Of a stretch of DNA of 13,775 nucleotides, positions 12,978 through 13,775 are shown in pieces. This DNA is from an uncultured Azospirillum sp. (GTDB taxonomy: Bacteria > Pseudomonadota > Alphaproteobacteria > Azospirillales > Azospirillaceae): assembly GCF_946480385.1 (NCBI RefSeq), contig NZ_CAMLJP010000144.1, positions 1 through 13,775 of the forward strand, given 5' to 3'. The translations under genes and the position numbers were made by a program. The first letter of the stretch is position 1. Each line of letters begins with the position of its first letter. The notes beneath the pieces were generated by a model. It did not search any database. It was not told the origin of the DNA and saw only the letters and a list, made by a program, of their open reading frames with translations.

Positions 12978-13775
12978 ATGTCGACCGCAGCCCCCGCCAG
13001 CCAGTCCACCGACCTCCGTGGCGGCCGTCCCGCCAACCCGATCGTGGTGATCCCGGCGCGCATGGCCTCCACCCGGCTGCCCGGCAAGCCGCTGGCTGAC
13101 ATCCTGGGCGCGCCGATGATCGTCCATGTGCTGCGTCGCGCCATGGAGGCGGCCATCGGCCCGGTGGTGGTCGCCTGCGCCGAGCCCGAGATCGCCCGCG
13201 CCGTCGAGGCCGCCGGCGGCACCGCCGTGCTAACCCGCCCCGACCATCCCTCGGGCTCCGACCGCATCTTCGAGGCGCTGCAGCTCATCGACCCGGAGGG
13301 GCGCTACGACGCGGTGGTCAACGTGCAGGGCGACCTACCGACCATCGAGCCGGAGAGCGTGCGCGCCGCCTTCGCCCCGCTGGCCGACCCGAAGGTCGAC
13401 ATCGCCACGCTGGTCGTCGAGATCACGCGCGAGGAGGAACGAACCGACCCCAACGTGGTCAAGGCGGTGCTGGAGCTGCCGGCAGGATCCCGCCAGGGCC
13501 GCGCGCTCTATTTCACCCGCGCCACCGCGCCGACCGGCGACGGGCCGCTCTTTCACCACATCGGCCTCTACGCCTACCGCCGGGCCGCGCTGGAACGCTT
13601 CGTGTCGCTGCCGCCCTCGGTGCTGGAGCAGCGCGAGCGGCTGGAGCAGTTGCGCGCCCTGTCCAACGGCATGCGCATCGACGCGGCGGTCGTTGACGCG
13701 GTTCCATTGGGTGTCGATACTCCCGCCGACCTGGAGCGCGCCTGCGCCCTCCTGTCCGCCCGCAAGGGCGGCTGA
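12978..13775 (+). CDS. kdsB: 3-deoxy-manno-octulosonate cytidylyltransferase (CMP-Kdo synthetase)
   Basis: Cytosolic enzyme that joins Kdo and CTP to give CMP-Kdo, the activated sugar for the lipopolysaccharide inner core. The 265-residue product shows the nucleotide-binding [15 protein letters not shown] (25-39), HPSGSDR (90-96), NVQGDLP (115-121) with metal-binding D119, [12 protein letters not shown] (194-205), LEQLR (222-226) and GVDTPADLE (245-253). Leu120 stands where many enzymes have Glu (NVQGDEP). The N-terminus has about 20 extra residues compared with E. coli KdsB (248). ATG 12978 has GGAG 10 nt upstream. The open frame starts earlier at a GTG (12906), without a good site. The stop codon is the last three bases of the window. 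Confidence 0.96.
   Translation: MSTAAPASQSTDLRGGRPANPIVVIPARMASTRLPGKPLADILGAPMIVHVLRRAMEAAIGPVVVACAEPEIARAVEAAGGTAVLTRPDHPSGSDRIFEALQLIDPEGRYDAVVNVQGDLPTIEPESVRAAFAPLADPKVDIATLVVEITREEERTDPNVVKAVLELPAGSRQGRALYFTRATAPTGDGPLFHHIGLYAYRRAALERFVSLPPSVLEQRERLEQLRALSNGMRIDAAVVDAVPLGVDTPADLERACALLSARKGG

Overview
The window is GC-rich, with strongly G/C-biased third codon positions, and reads as chromosomal DNA of an alphaproteobacterium. The protein flavour (DUF4743-Nudix, CycM-like cytochrome beside kdsB, a prkA-yeaH-spoVR operon, PilZ and single-domain receiver proteins) suggests a Rhodospirillales member, most likely Azospirillum or a close relative. That placement is inference from remembered family sequences, not a search result.

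Layout. Positions 1-1277 (minus) hold the first 425 codons of a long-chain acyl-CoA ligase whose C-terminus lies outside the window. Positions 1451-2545 (minus) encode a class C beta-lactamase-like serine hydrolase. Divergent from it, 2733-3584 (plus) encodes a PilZ-domain protein. Convergent with that gene is a four-gene minus-strand cluster, in transcription order prkA (9570-7624), yeaH/DUF444 (7489-6197), spoVR/ycgB (6129-4576) and an FkbM-type methyltransferase (4522-3635). A 923-bp region with no convincing gene (9571-10493) lies upstream of prkA. It is less GC-rich in places and holds palindromes, hairpins and a candidate leftward promoter. Next come a stand-alone receiver protein (10892-10494, minus) and a divergent DUF4743/Nudix hydrolase (11124-11990, plus), whose start overlaps a short leader ORF by ATGA. 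A bidirectional terminator (12011-12049) separates this from a membrane-anchored cytochrome c (12657-12118, minus). A 320-bp divergent spacer leads to kdsB (12978-13775, plus), which ends exactly at the window edge.

How the genes work together. The prkA-yeaH-spoVR trio is a widely conserved stress or starvation module: an AAA+ serine kinase/protease-like protein, a VWA/MIDAS protein and a SpoVR-family protein. Here it carries an extra downstream methyltransferase gene and strong hairpins between its genes. The PilZ and receiver proteins point to c-di-GMP and two-component signalling. KdsB makes CMP-Kdo for lipopolysaccharide, the cytochrome belongs to respiration, and the acyl-CoA ligase to fatty-acid activation.

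No mobile element, CRISPR array, tRNA or rRNA was found. The most interesting unexplained material is the region upstream of prkA, the FkbM gene attached to the prkA cluster, the leader ORF before the Nudix gene, and three two-copy tandem duplications of 13-17 bp at gene 3' ends.
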